Shown: in pieces, positions 7,681 through 14,665 of the stretch | Layout of the letters: the number at the start of each line of letters is the position of its first letter | Position numbering within the stretch: the stretch's first letter is position 1 | Assembly (NCBI RefSeq): GCF_000296215.2 | Contig: NZ_CP013949.1 | Location: 5,573,501-5,637,500 of the forward strand | Length of the DNA: 64,000 nucleotides | DNA from: Bradyrhizobium sp. CCGE-LA001 | GTDB lineage: Bacteria > Pseudomonadota > Alphaproteobacteria > Rhizobiales > Xanthobacteraceae | Direction of reading: 5' to 3' | Translations under genes and position numbers: made by a program | Notes under the pieces: generated by a model | Told to the model about the DNA's origin: nothing | What the model saw: only the letters and a program-made list of their open reading frames with translations | The model's database searches: none

Positions 7681-10600
7681 CTACACAAGCCAATGATGCG
7701 GCAGATGGTGCTCAGCGGCGTTTGGGTGGTCAAAGGCGCTTTGCGCGGCGTGTGAAGGGCCGATCAAGTCTGCTGCCAGATCCTGCGCCAGTCCATGATC
7801 TCCGGCATCGTGCCGACCATGTTCGAATGTGTCGGGTCCGTGGCCAACTCCAGCATCATCTGAATGTTTGGGTTCTGCCGGATCATTCCTGAAATGAAAG
7901 GACTCCCGGGGCTCGGACGCAGCTGCCTTTTGTGCGGGAGCGGCGTCAGCGGCAACTCGATCGGTGCGGTCAGCCTTTTGGCTCGACCCCGCGTGCTCGT
8001 TCCCAGAGGCGCTTGAATGTGCCTCGTGCAAGTCACGCTGCGATTGCTCTGAATCGACATGGCTTCCGGGTCCATTTCCCTTCTCCTGCTGCTCGGCAGT
8101 GGCGGAAACGTCCTTGGAGGCGCGTAAATCGCGATGCAATTCTCCGGGATTGGATTCGTGTTCAGTTGAATCGTGCTCGGCCTGCTGCTTACCGGCAGCT
8201 GCGCCGTTCTCCGAAACGTGCAAATCACGCTGCGATTGGCCGTGATCGGACCCGTCTGCTGCGGTCACCTGTTGGTGCTCATCGTCATGGCTGGCGCCGT
8301 TGCCTGGCTTGGGCTTGGCTTCCGCCGTCTCTACGTCCGTCGCCTTTGCAAACCCCGGCTCCGCAGCGTGCTTCGCGTTGCCGTGGTCACTGTTGCCGCT
8401 CGTTGCGACGCTCTTGCCCGCTTCCGCTCCTTCTGCAGAAGTTGAATGGCTTGAATGACCATGATCCGCTCCGCCGGACTCTGCCGTCTTCGCTGCAGCA
8501 GGCGGGGTGTCCGCAGCCTGGACAGGGTGTTCATTGCCATGGCCCGCGCCGTTGTCCGGCTTCAGCTTTGTTTCAGCCGTTTCGGTGGCTGCCGCCTTCG
8601 CGGACCCCGGCTTCGCAGCATGCTGCGGGTGACCGTTCTCTGAGTTGCCGGTCTTTGCGTCGCTGTCCCCTGCTTCCGCTCCCTTGGCTGAAGCAGGGTG
8701 GCCCGAATCGCCGTGGTCTGCGGCGCCGGACTCTACGGTGGGCGGCGCGTCTGAAGCCTGAGAATAGTTCTCCTTGCCATGGCCGAACCCGTTGCCCGGT
8801 TTGGCCTTTGTGTCGGCCATCTCGTTCGCCGCCGCCTTCCCGGACCCTGGCTTCACAGCGTGCTGCGCGTGACCCCACTCCGTGTTGCCGGCATTTGAAT
8901 CGCTCTCGCCTGCTCCCGCTTCCTTCTTAGAAGCCGAGAGGCTCGATTTGCTGTGACCGGCGCCCCTCGTCTCTGCTGCTGGCGGAGTCTCCGCAGCCTG
9001 TGATTGTTGCTCATTGCCATGGCCCGCGCCGTGACCCGGTTTGGCCTTTGTTTCGGGCGTCTCGGTCGCTTCCGGCTTTCCGGACCCCGGCTTCGCAGCG
9101 TGCTGCGCGTGACCGTCCTTTGTGTTGCCGGTCGTTGCGTTGCTCTCGCCTGCTTCCGCACCTTTGTTGGAAGCTGAATGGCCCGAATTGCTGTGTTCGA
9201 TGCCCCCGGCCTTTGCCGTTTTCGCTGCCCCGGGTGGACTGTCGTGATGGTGCTCATTGCCATTCCCGACGCCGTTACCAGGTTTAGACTCCGTCTTCTC
9301 TGCGGCCGCGCCCTTTGCCTGTCCCCGGTCCGACGCGTGGTCCGAGTTACCGCGGCCGGCATTGCCGGCCGTGTCGAGGCCCGGTGGGACAATCTCCTTC
9401 TGCGTGGTCGAAGGAACACCGGCGTTCGGATTCGTCGGTCCATTCTTCGAGGTGAGAGTTTCGACGGCCGGAGGCGTTGATGATCCATAGGCTGTCACGC
9501 TGGACGCACCGGCACTCTCCTCCGCTGTGTCCGCCGAGTCGCGCCTGGCAGCGCTGGAATTTGCCGACGTGCCGAAGCCAGTTCGAACGTGTGGGACGTG
9601 GAAGTTCCAGCCGTCATCGGAGGAAACGTTCCAAAAGCCGGCCGCCTCAGGCAAGCTCTCGCTCGCATGACTGTCGTCGAGACTCAGCCCAGTCTCATCG
9701 GTTGAGATCGCCGTTATCAGCGCTTGTTCGAGCTGCTCCAAGGTGACCGCGACGGCAACGCCTTCCGAGGGGTGAGTGCCGCCGGACTCTGCGACAGCTA
9801 CAATTCCCTGCAGATGGAATTCCAGCAGGCCGTGATCTCCGACATCAAGGGCACGATCGGTCGGGTTGACATAGACGATCGTTTGATTGGTTGCGGGATC
9901 GTAGATCCAGGCAAGGGTGTGCGGCGGGATGGATTTGGCTGCCGCCGTCAGATGCAGCCAGGCAAGCGCCCCGAAAGCTGCAAGATTGAGCCTGTCCGGC
10001 CCGGATGCGCCATCCGGGGCGGCATCGGAAAACCCAGACTTCGAAGCGATCGGAGCGCGATGGACAACGTCTTCAACGTTGCCTCCCATCAACTGGTCGC
10101 GGCCAGATCCGTCCGGTCCGGAATCGTGCCCAGCGTCCGATAGGCCGATAGACTTTTGGAGCGTATGACCCGCAGCGTCCGGGCCCGCCTGGACCTGGAC
10201 GCCTTCTTGCGTGACGTTATTTGCAGGCACCACAAAGGAAGAATGGGGGCTGACATCGCGCGCAGGGAATTCCGGGGCCGACTTCTCTGCGTGGTTGGTG
10301 TCGACGTGCGTGATCGCGGCTAACGTGGTGGTCGCATTGTGTCCAATGTTGGCCAGGAGGTCGTCAATCGCTGCCTGACCCGACTCATGCGCCTGCGCGA
10401 GCTGCGGATCGTTCAAGGCGTAGATCAACGCACCGGCGATAGCGGCGAAGGTGCCATAGCCTCCATGAATCGACATCGAATTGGAAGCAAGCTGCGGGGT
10501 TTGATGTTCCGGCGCTACGCCTCCAATCCCTGTGGCGGCAATTGCCGCCAGAAGATGCGCAGGAAGATTGTTCGTGCCCGATCCGACCGCACCACCCTCT

Positions 10601-11562
10601 TTCCAAAATTTCGAGCCCAGCAGTTGCTCAGCCGCGCGGAGCGCTTCCGTTGCCGCCGCAGGGTCCGTCGCCTGGACTGCCTTGGCAAGCAAGTCCTTCT
10701 CCGTGGACGCGGGCGCCTCGCCGGATTTTGAGACGATAAGATGCTGGAGAATGGCCTTCTTCCAGACCTCATATCCGGCGTGCTCGTCCCTCTGGCCGGG
10801 GCCATGGCCATGCCCAAGCATGTCGTTTGCGTCCGCGGCCTTGAGTTCGTCGGCAATTGCGAACGCCAGAAAGGCCACAGCGAGCGCGCTGAAGCCCGAA
10901 GTGCGTTGCAACAACGAGATGGTCGCAAGCACGGTTCTGTTGGTGATTTCGAGCTTCTGAAAGATATTATACAGGTGGACTTTGACGGTTCCGTGGGAAA
11001 GATCGAGCGTCCGCGCGATCTCCTTGTTCGACATTCCCTCCGAGACCAGCCGGACGATCTGACGTTCCCGAGGCGTCAACAGCTCCAGCATCTTTTCGAT
11101 CTTGCCGTCGCGGTCAGCCTCCTTGCCGGTCGGCGAGAGATCGGATTGCTCCAGCGACACACCGCTTTTCGCCATCAGCCGCAGTGATCGCAGCATGGTG
11201 CCGGGGGCAACATACTTCGAAATCGCGCTGCAGGCCCCGGTGGCAATCGCTGCGGCCAGAGCGTGGTTGGTGTCGGATTCCGTAAAGAACACCAGGCGCG
11301 TGGAAAGCTTCTCGGCTTTCGTAATCGCGAGGATATCGGAGGCCGTCAGGTCCGGCAGGGTATCGGCTATAAGCGCGACGTCGGGCGACAAGTCCCGAAT
11401 GGCATGGAGGCAGCTTGTCCCATCGCTGGTCGACGCGACAACATCGAAGTCCTGCAGTGTCCCGAGGATCGACCTCAGTCCCTGCAGGACGACCGGTTGC
11501 CGGTCAGAGAGCACAAGCCGGATCGGTTTGAGGATCCCCTGCTTGGCGGATGCGTCCAACAT
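7681..11562 (-). CDS. giant receiver-like/LuxR-HTH protein with repetitive tail
   Basis: This is a 1293-residue protein. Residues 13-130 resemble a NarL/FixJ receiver, with Asp20 and Lys116 conserved. The phospho-acceptor position is Ala66 (VALIADTLPDL), with Asp67 beside it. Residues 161-214 are a LuxR-type HTH (TPRERQIVRLVSEGMSNKEI). A hydrophobic helix (about 223-240) follows directly, then alanine-rich segments. The region from about residue 765 to 1095 holds tandem 80-84-residue repeats rich in His, Gly, Glu, Lys and Ala, and the tail is His/Asp/Glu-rich. The opening is that of an ordinary 220-residue response regulator, so this is a fusion roughly six times the family length. No histidine kinase is adjacent. 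It is convergent with the RTX-like gene, 13 bases apart. Confidence 0.75.
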   Translation of the reverse strand: MLDASAKQGILKPIRLVLSDRQPVVLQGLRSILGTLQDFDVVASTSDGTSCLHAIRDLSPDVALIADTLPDLTASDILAITKAEKLSTRLVFFTESDTNHALAAAIATGACSAISKYVAPGTMLRSLRLMAKSGVSLEQSDLSPTGKEADRDGKIEKMLELLTPRERQIVRLVSEGMSNKEIARTLDLSHGTVKVHLYNIFQKLEITNRTVLATISLLQRTSGFSALAVAFLAFAIADELKAADANDMLGHGHGPGQRDEHAGYEVWKKAILQHLIVSKSGEAPASTEKDLLAKAVQATDPAAATEALRAAEQLLGSKFWKEGGAVGSGTNNLPAHLLAAIAATGIGGVAPEHQTPQLASNSMSIHGGYGTFAAIAGALIYALNDPQLAQAHESGQAAIDDLLANIGHNATTTLAAITHVDTNHAEKSAPEFPARDVSPHSSFVVPANNVTQEGVQVQAGPDAAGHTLQKSIGLSDAGHDSGPDGSGRDQLMGGNVEDVVHRAPIASKSGFSDAAPDGASGPDRLNLAAFGALAWLHLTAAAKSIPPHTLAWIYDPATNQTIVYVNPTDRALDVGDHGLLEFHLQGIVAVAESGGTHPSEGVAVAVTLEQLEQALITAISTDETGLSLDDSHASESLPEAAGFWNVSSDDGWNFHVPHVRTGFGTSANSSAARRDSADTAEESAGASSVTAYGSSTPPAVETLTSKNGPTNPNAGVPSTTQKEIVPPGLDTAGNAGRGNSDHASDRGQAKGAAAEKTESKPGNGVGNGNEHHHDSPPGAAKTAKAGGIEHSNSGHSASNKGAEAGESNATTGNTKDGHAQHAAKPGSGKPEATETPETKAKPGHGAGHGNEQQSQAAETPPAAETRGAGHSKSSLSASKKEAGAGESDSNAGNTEWGHAQHAVKPGSGKAAANEMADTKAKPGNGFGHGKENYSQASDAPPTVESGAADHGDSGHPASAKGAEAGDSDAKTGNSENGHPQHAAKPGSAKAAATETAETKLKPDNGAGHGNEHPVQAADTPPAAAKTAESGGADHGHSSHSTSAEGAEAGKSVATSGNSDHGNAKHAAEPGFAKATDVETAEAKPKPGNGASHDDEHQQVTAADGSDHGQSQRDLHVSENGAAAGKQQAEHDSTEHESNPGELHRDLRASKDVSATAEQQEKGNGPGSHVDSEQSQRDLHEAHSSASGNEHAGSSQKADRTDRVAADAAPAQKAAASEPRESFHFRNDPAEPKHSDDAGVGHGPDTFEHGRHDAGDHGLAQDLAADLIGPSHAAQSAFDHPNAAEHHLPHHWLV
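8276..9262. repeat. in-frame tandem repeats of about 240 bp
   Basis: The landmark TGCTCATTGCCAT or close variants recurs at 9251, 9008, 8768, 8528 and 8276. The periods are 243, 240, 240 and 252 bp, all multiples of three. The units encode the 80-84-residue repeats of the minus-strand giant protein, each opening with K.KPGNG.GHGNE. The copies have diverged, so this is an older array than a recent slippage product. Confidence 0.85.
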
Positions 11563-11680
11563 CGAGTTTGCCTCGGCCCGGTTTCTAAGTCCTTCGGCAT
11601 ATGGCCGTGGCCGGGTGGGATAATAAAATACAATCGGTCGATTTGGTTCCTCTGGCTTGGAGCAGTTTGGACGGTAGCAA

Positions 11681-12016
11681 GTGACAAATATCCCCTATGA
11701 CCCGATGGCCGTTGCGGTCGACTGGCTTGATGCCTATCGCGCCGGCGATATCGAAGCGATCCTGGACCTTCATGCCGACGATGCCGTGGTGCACTTCGGT
11801 TGCTGCGGCGTCCAAACCATCACCGGCCGCGCGGCGCTTCGTGCCTATTGGACCGATCGCCTCCAAAAATATCCGGCAGGCACCTTGGACGATCTCAACC
11901 CTTCGGACCGCGGAACCGTGATTTCGTACGCCACCAGCACGGGCGTGATGAGTGCGCTTATGGCGTTTGACGCTGCCGGGAGGATCAAGGTGCTGGACTG
12001 CAGCCCCTTGCGCTAG
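11681..12016 (+). CDS. SnoaL-like/NTF2-like protein
   Basis: The 111-residue protein reads AVDWLDAYRAGDIEAILDLH, then ADDAVVHF and GRAALRAYWTDRL. This is the usual start of a SnoaL-like/NTF2-fold protein, a cone-shaped alpha+beta barrel used by small isomerases, hydrolases and binding proteins. The start is a GTG at 11681; the ATG at 11705 would lose only eight residues. A Gly-Cys-Cys-Gly turn (FGCCGVQT) is unusual in the second strand. The gene stands alone, and its substrate cannot be told. Confidence 0.7.
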   Translation: MTNIPYDPMAVAVDWLDAYRAGDIEAILDLHADDAVVHFGCCGVQTITGRAALRAYWTDRLQKYPAGTLDDLNPSDRGTVISYATSTGVMSALMAFDAAGRIKVLDCSPLR

Positions 12017-12017
12017 G

Positions 12018-12057
12018 GCACGATCCCGAAAAGAGCGGTTCTCCGACAGGATCGTGC
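12018..12057. repeat. dispersed palindromic repeat (Rhizobiales type)
   Basis: Perfect 9-bp arms GCACGATCC and GGATCGTGC enclose GAAAAG..CGGTT..CCGA, the layout of a short element scattered between genes in many Rhizobiales. It begins just two bases after the preceding stop codon and could form a hairpin in that mRNA. The following stretch to 12219 shows no gene. Confidence 0.6.
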
Positions 12058-12219
12058 TCCAACAACAACCAAAGGCGCGGTGACGATGCACTGTGATTTC
12101 GTCGCGCTCAAGGCCTCTGGGCGCGATCCGGTGCAGGCAGGCGATCCGAACCAGGCGAGTTTTCGGCATCGCTTTCGCGCGCTGCCCGTCTCCTAACCGT
12201 CCAGCCGAGGCGACTGGCC

Positions 12220-12507
12220 TCATGCTTTTCCGTCTAAACTCGCTTTTAGAATGTCCAGCCCAACCTTACTCAGGCGCATGCGGATGGTTGCGGGCACAGC
12301 GATCGTGACGGCTGTCTGTGGTTCGTCCTCTATCAGTTCGTTCGCGAGCAGTTTCCAGAGCATGCGAGGCGAGACGCCATTGCGTTCGCACTTCCATGCG
12401 CTACCGTTCGGCCCATAAATGCGAAACACTTTCTGGTCATTCGTCGCGATCATCGCGCGACGAACCGCAGGCGTGACGTTGAATCTCTTGGGCTCCGAGT
12501 ACCTCAT
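12220..12507 (-). CDS. hypothetical protein
   Basis: The 95-residue product contains AVRRAMIATNDQKVFRIYGP, a tryptophan in SAWKCERNGVSP, and a C-terminal helix with IRMRLSKVGLDILKASLDGK. The composition is that of a folded mixed alpha/beta protein. I recognise no family. No Shine-Dalgarno is evident before the ATG, and a TTG nine bases upstream is the alternative start. It is read as coding because of length and residue pattern, with moderate certainty. Confidence 0.5.
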   Translation of the reverse strand: MRYSEPKRFNVTPAVRRAMIATNDQKVFRIYGPNGSAWKCERNGVSPRMLWKLLANELIEDEPQTAVTIAVPATIRMRLSKVGLDILKASLDGKA

Positions 12508-12627
12508 CCGGAGCAAGAAAGGAGATGCCGGTTAGCTTGCGTTGATTTAAGTCAAAACGACCGTTTCGGGTCAAAAGGCGGCCCAGGGTAGCCGGCATGA
12601 TTTGCGAGGCCGCTCTCGCCAATGGGT

Positions 12628-12792
12628 TCATTTTCGTAGCAGAAGCCCAAGGTCGCGAGCGGTGCGCTTGATAGACCCCACATGTCTTCGAAGCTTTTTG
12701 GCTATTTCCGCTGACTTGGCGCGATGTTTGACCATCTTGATCAGGAGCCGAAGCTCGGCTTCCGACCATTCTTTGGCTTTCGGGTCTCGCAT
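12628..12792 (-). CDS. small Myb/SANT-like helix-turn-helix protein
   Basis: The 54-residue basic protein opens MRDPKAKEWSEAELRLLIKM and continues with AEIAKKLRRHVGSIKRTARDL. It is a single three-helix DNA-binding unit of the kind where a helix beginning with Trp is followed by an AKKL-x-R-x(2)-GS-(I/V)-K recognition helix. GGAGG lies five bases before this ATG, which rules out the longer frame opening at 12936. Similar tiny HTH proteins are common in Bradyrhizobium. Its target is unknown. Confidence 0.65.
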   Translation of the reverse strand: MRDPKAKEWSEAELRLLIKMVKHRAKSAEIAKKLRRHVGSIKRTARDLGLLLRK

Positions 12793-13157
12793 CGCGCCTC
12801 CGATTCGCGTTCCCACAATAACAAAAAGCAATTCGATTCGCGCTCCCGTAGATTTGCGGCCTGCCCACAACCATGTACGCGGCGGGCCGAGAGCCAGCAG
12901 CAGAGATCGGCGTTTGGGATTTGAAGAGGCCAGCAATGAGGCGGCCCCTTACTGGAGGAGTTAGTGAAGAGCTATGAATGCCGCACGCCGAAACGCCATG
13001 CCTGTTTCGCTGTTTCGGTTGCTTGATTCAGATCAAACCTCGCGCAGATCACACACCAGGCCCTCTGCATCAGAAGATGCGGGGACGTCTGCAACGGGTC
13101 AACTCGGTAAGCTCAATCCGCCCGACGTTTTCGCGGGTCCGCCAGCCGCCTGCCGCT
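12793..13157. other. intergenic region with an FNR/FixK-like box
   Basis: No convincing protein gene is seen in these 365 bases. A possible 20-codon GTG frame (MKSYECRTPKRH and on) follows a GGAGGAG near 12952, but it is too short to assert. The one clear signal is the palindrome at 13023-13036. Confidence 0.5.
13023..13036. promoter_or_regulatory. FNR/FixK-type binding site
   Basis: TTGAT-TCAG-ATCAA is a perfect match to the FNR/FixK consensus TTGAT-N4-ATCAA. It lies 231 bases upstream of the minus-strand HTH gene start at 12792 and beyond the 3' end of the arginase gene. No well-placed promoter or annotated gene start is near, so the regulated transcript (possibly a small RNA or the HTH gene) is unclear. 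Confidence 0.5.
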
Positions 13158-14135
13158 TCACTCGCCCGGTGCAATCGCATTGCTCGGCGTCGGTCGGTCG
13201 GTGATCTGCTGACCGAACAGGCTCCCGATCAATTCGACCGCTGTGCGCGCGGTGCGGCCGCGCTCGTCCAGGAACGGGTTGAGCTCCACGATGTCGACCG
13301 ACCCGACCACGCCGGAATCGTGCAGCAGTTCCATGATCAGATGCGCCTCCCGATAGGTCGCGCCACCCGGCACCGTGGTGCCCACGCCCGGCGCCACGGA
13401 CGGATCGAGAAAATCGACGTCGAAGCTGACATGCAACACGCCGTTGCTTGCCTTCACCCGCTCGATGACGCGCCGGATCAGGACGGCAACGCCGAACTCG
13501 TCGATCTGGCGCATGTCGACGACCCGGATCCGACGCGCCCGCATCAGCTCCTTTTCGAGCTTGTCGATCGAACGCGCGCCGAACAGATCGAGCCTGTCAG
13601 GCGTGATCGAGGCACGCGGATCATCGCCCAGCAAACCATCGAGGCCGGGCTCACCGCACAGGAACGCCGCCGACATGCCATGCATGTTGGCCGTGATTGT
13701 CGTCTCCGGCGTGTTGTAGTCGGCATGGGCGTCGAGCCAGAGCACGAACAATTCACGGCCGCACTCCTGCCAGTGGCGCGCCATCGCATTGACCGAGCCC
13801 ATCGACAGCGTGTGATCGCCGCCGAGGAAGATCGGCAGCGCGCCGGTTTTCGCGATCTCATAGCCTCTGCAGCTCAATAGGCGCGTCCAGCGCTGGATTT
13901 CGCGGTAATGATTGGCCTGCGCGGGCGGCTTGTCGGTGAAGTCCCGCATCTCGGCCACCGAAAGGTCGCCGTAATCGGCGACCTCGAAATCGAGGCTCTC
14001 GAGCAGTGTCGCAAGACCCGCGGTGCGTAGCGCCGCCGGTCCCATCAAGGTACCGCGCTGCGAAGCACCCATGTCGATGGGCGCTCCCAGCAAGGCGATG
14101 CGCCGGGTTCGATCCGTTACGGTCCGATCGGTCAC
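13158..14135 (-). CDS. rocF: arginase
   Basis: The 325-residue ureohydrolase converts arginine to ornithine and urea in the cytoplasm. The binuclear manganese ligands are in the family motifs GGDHTLSMGS, DAHADYNTP and SFDVDFLDPSVAP, and the opening (IALLGAPIDMGASQRG) is that of true arginases rather than agmatinases. The start is a GTG at 14135 with AGGAG seven bases upstream. It is a lone gene. Together with the nitrogen-scavenging cluster further right it would feed urea and ornithine into nitrogen metabolism. Confidence 0.92.
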   Translation of the reverse strand: MTDRTVTDRTRRIALLGAPIDMGASQRGTLMGPAALRTAGLATLLESLDFEVADYGDLSVAEMRDFTDKPPAQANHYREIQRWTRLLSCRGYEIAKTGALPIFLGGDHTLSMGSVNAMARHWQECGRELFVLWLDAHADYNTPETTITANMHGMSAAFLCGEPGLDGLLGDDPRASITPDRLDLFGARSIDKLEKELMRARRIRVVDMRQIDEFGVAVLIRRVIERVKASNGVLHVSFDVDFLDPSVAPGVGTTVPGGATYREAHLIMELLHDSGVVGSVDIVELNPFLDERGRTARTAVELIGSLFGQQITDRPTPSNAIAPGE

Positions 14136-14297
14136 GGCTGTCTCCTGACATCAGCAAAGCCACCGCCAGCCTAACAGAGATTCGCACCCGTCGTTTCCCG
14201 GGGAGATCCGCCGTCGCAGTATCAGTCCGGAACAAAATGCCGCGCGCTGAATTGCCCATCCAAGGCCGGCACCCGCCGTAAAACCAACGGCGCCTGT

Positions 14298-14362
14298 CGC
14301 GGATAGCCAAAGGTCGTCAGACCCGCTGTTCAAAACGAGCGCTCGCGCGGATAGCCAAAGGT
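14298..14362. repeat. 17-bp direct repeat pair
   Basis: The 17-mer CGCGGATAGCCAAAGGT occurs at 14298-14314 and again at 14346-14362, 48 bases apart, in the 260-base gap between the arginase gene and the next plus-strand gene. It could be a paired regulator site or a duplication scar. Nothing else is seen in the gap. Confidence 0.6.
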
Positions 14363-14395
14363 GTCGGCCTCCATCCTCATGCTTGGAGGTCGCGC

Positions 14396-14656
14396 TTGAG
14401 CACCGAGATACCGCAGTCCAATCATCAACCCGGCGTGGCTGAGCGCGCCATCGACGCAGCGACGGATGTGTCGCGGACGGTCGGTGAAGTTGCTGGAGGC
14501 CTGCATGCAGCGGTCGATCGGCTGACCTCAGCGATCGAGGAAGCGCGAAAGCCGGGCCGGCCGCTCGCAACCGTCGCAGCGATCACGCGCGAAGCGCCGC
14601 TCGCCAGCCTGTTCGTCGCTTTCCTGTTCGGGGTCGCAGTCGCGCGCCGCCGTTGA
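14396..14656 (+). CDS. ElaB/YqjD-like (DUF883-type) membrane-anchored protein
   Basis: The 86-residue protein has an amphipathic helical body (VAERAIDAATDVSRTVGEVA, then AAVDRLTSAIEEAR) and a short C-terminal hydrophobic anchor (LASLFVAFLFGVAVARRR) that ends in arginines. This is the layout of the ElaB/YqjD ribosome-associated inner-membrane proteins. The start codon is TTG: GGAGGT at 14385-14390 sits five bases before TTG 14396 and no ATG competes. A stress or stationary-phase role is inferred from the family only. Confidence 0.6.
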   Translation: MSTEIPQSNHQPGVAERAIDAATDVSRTVGEVAGGLHAAVDRLTSAIEEARKPGRPLATVAAITREAPLASLFVAFLFGVAVARRR

Positions 14657-14665
14657 GCCGGCTGC

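Noticed and set aside
8276..9262. Regular repeats considered as a CRISPR array
   Set aside because: Units are about 240 bp, diverged and in frame within a coding sequence, with no short identical repeats and spacers and no cas genes.
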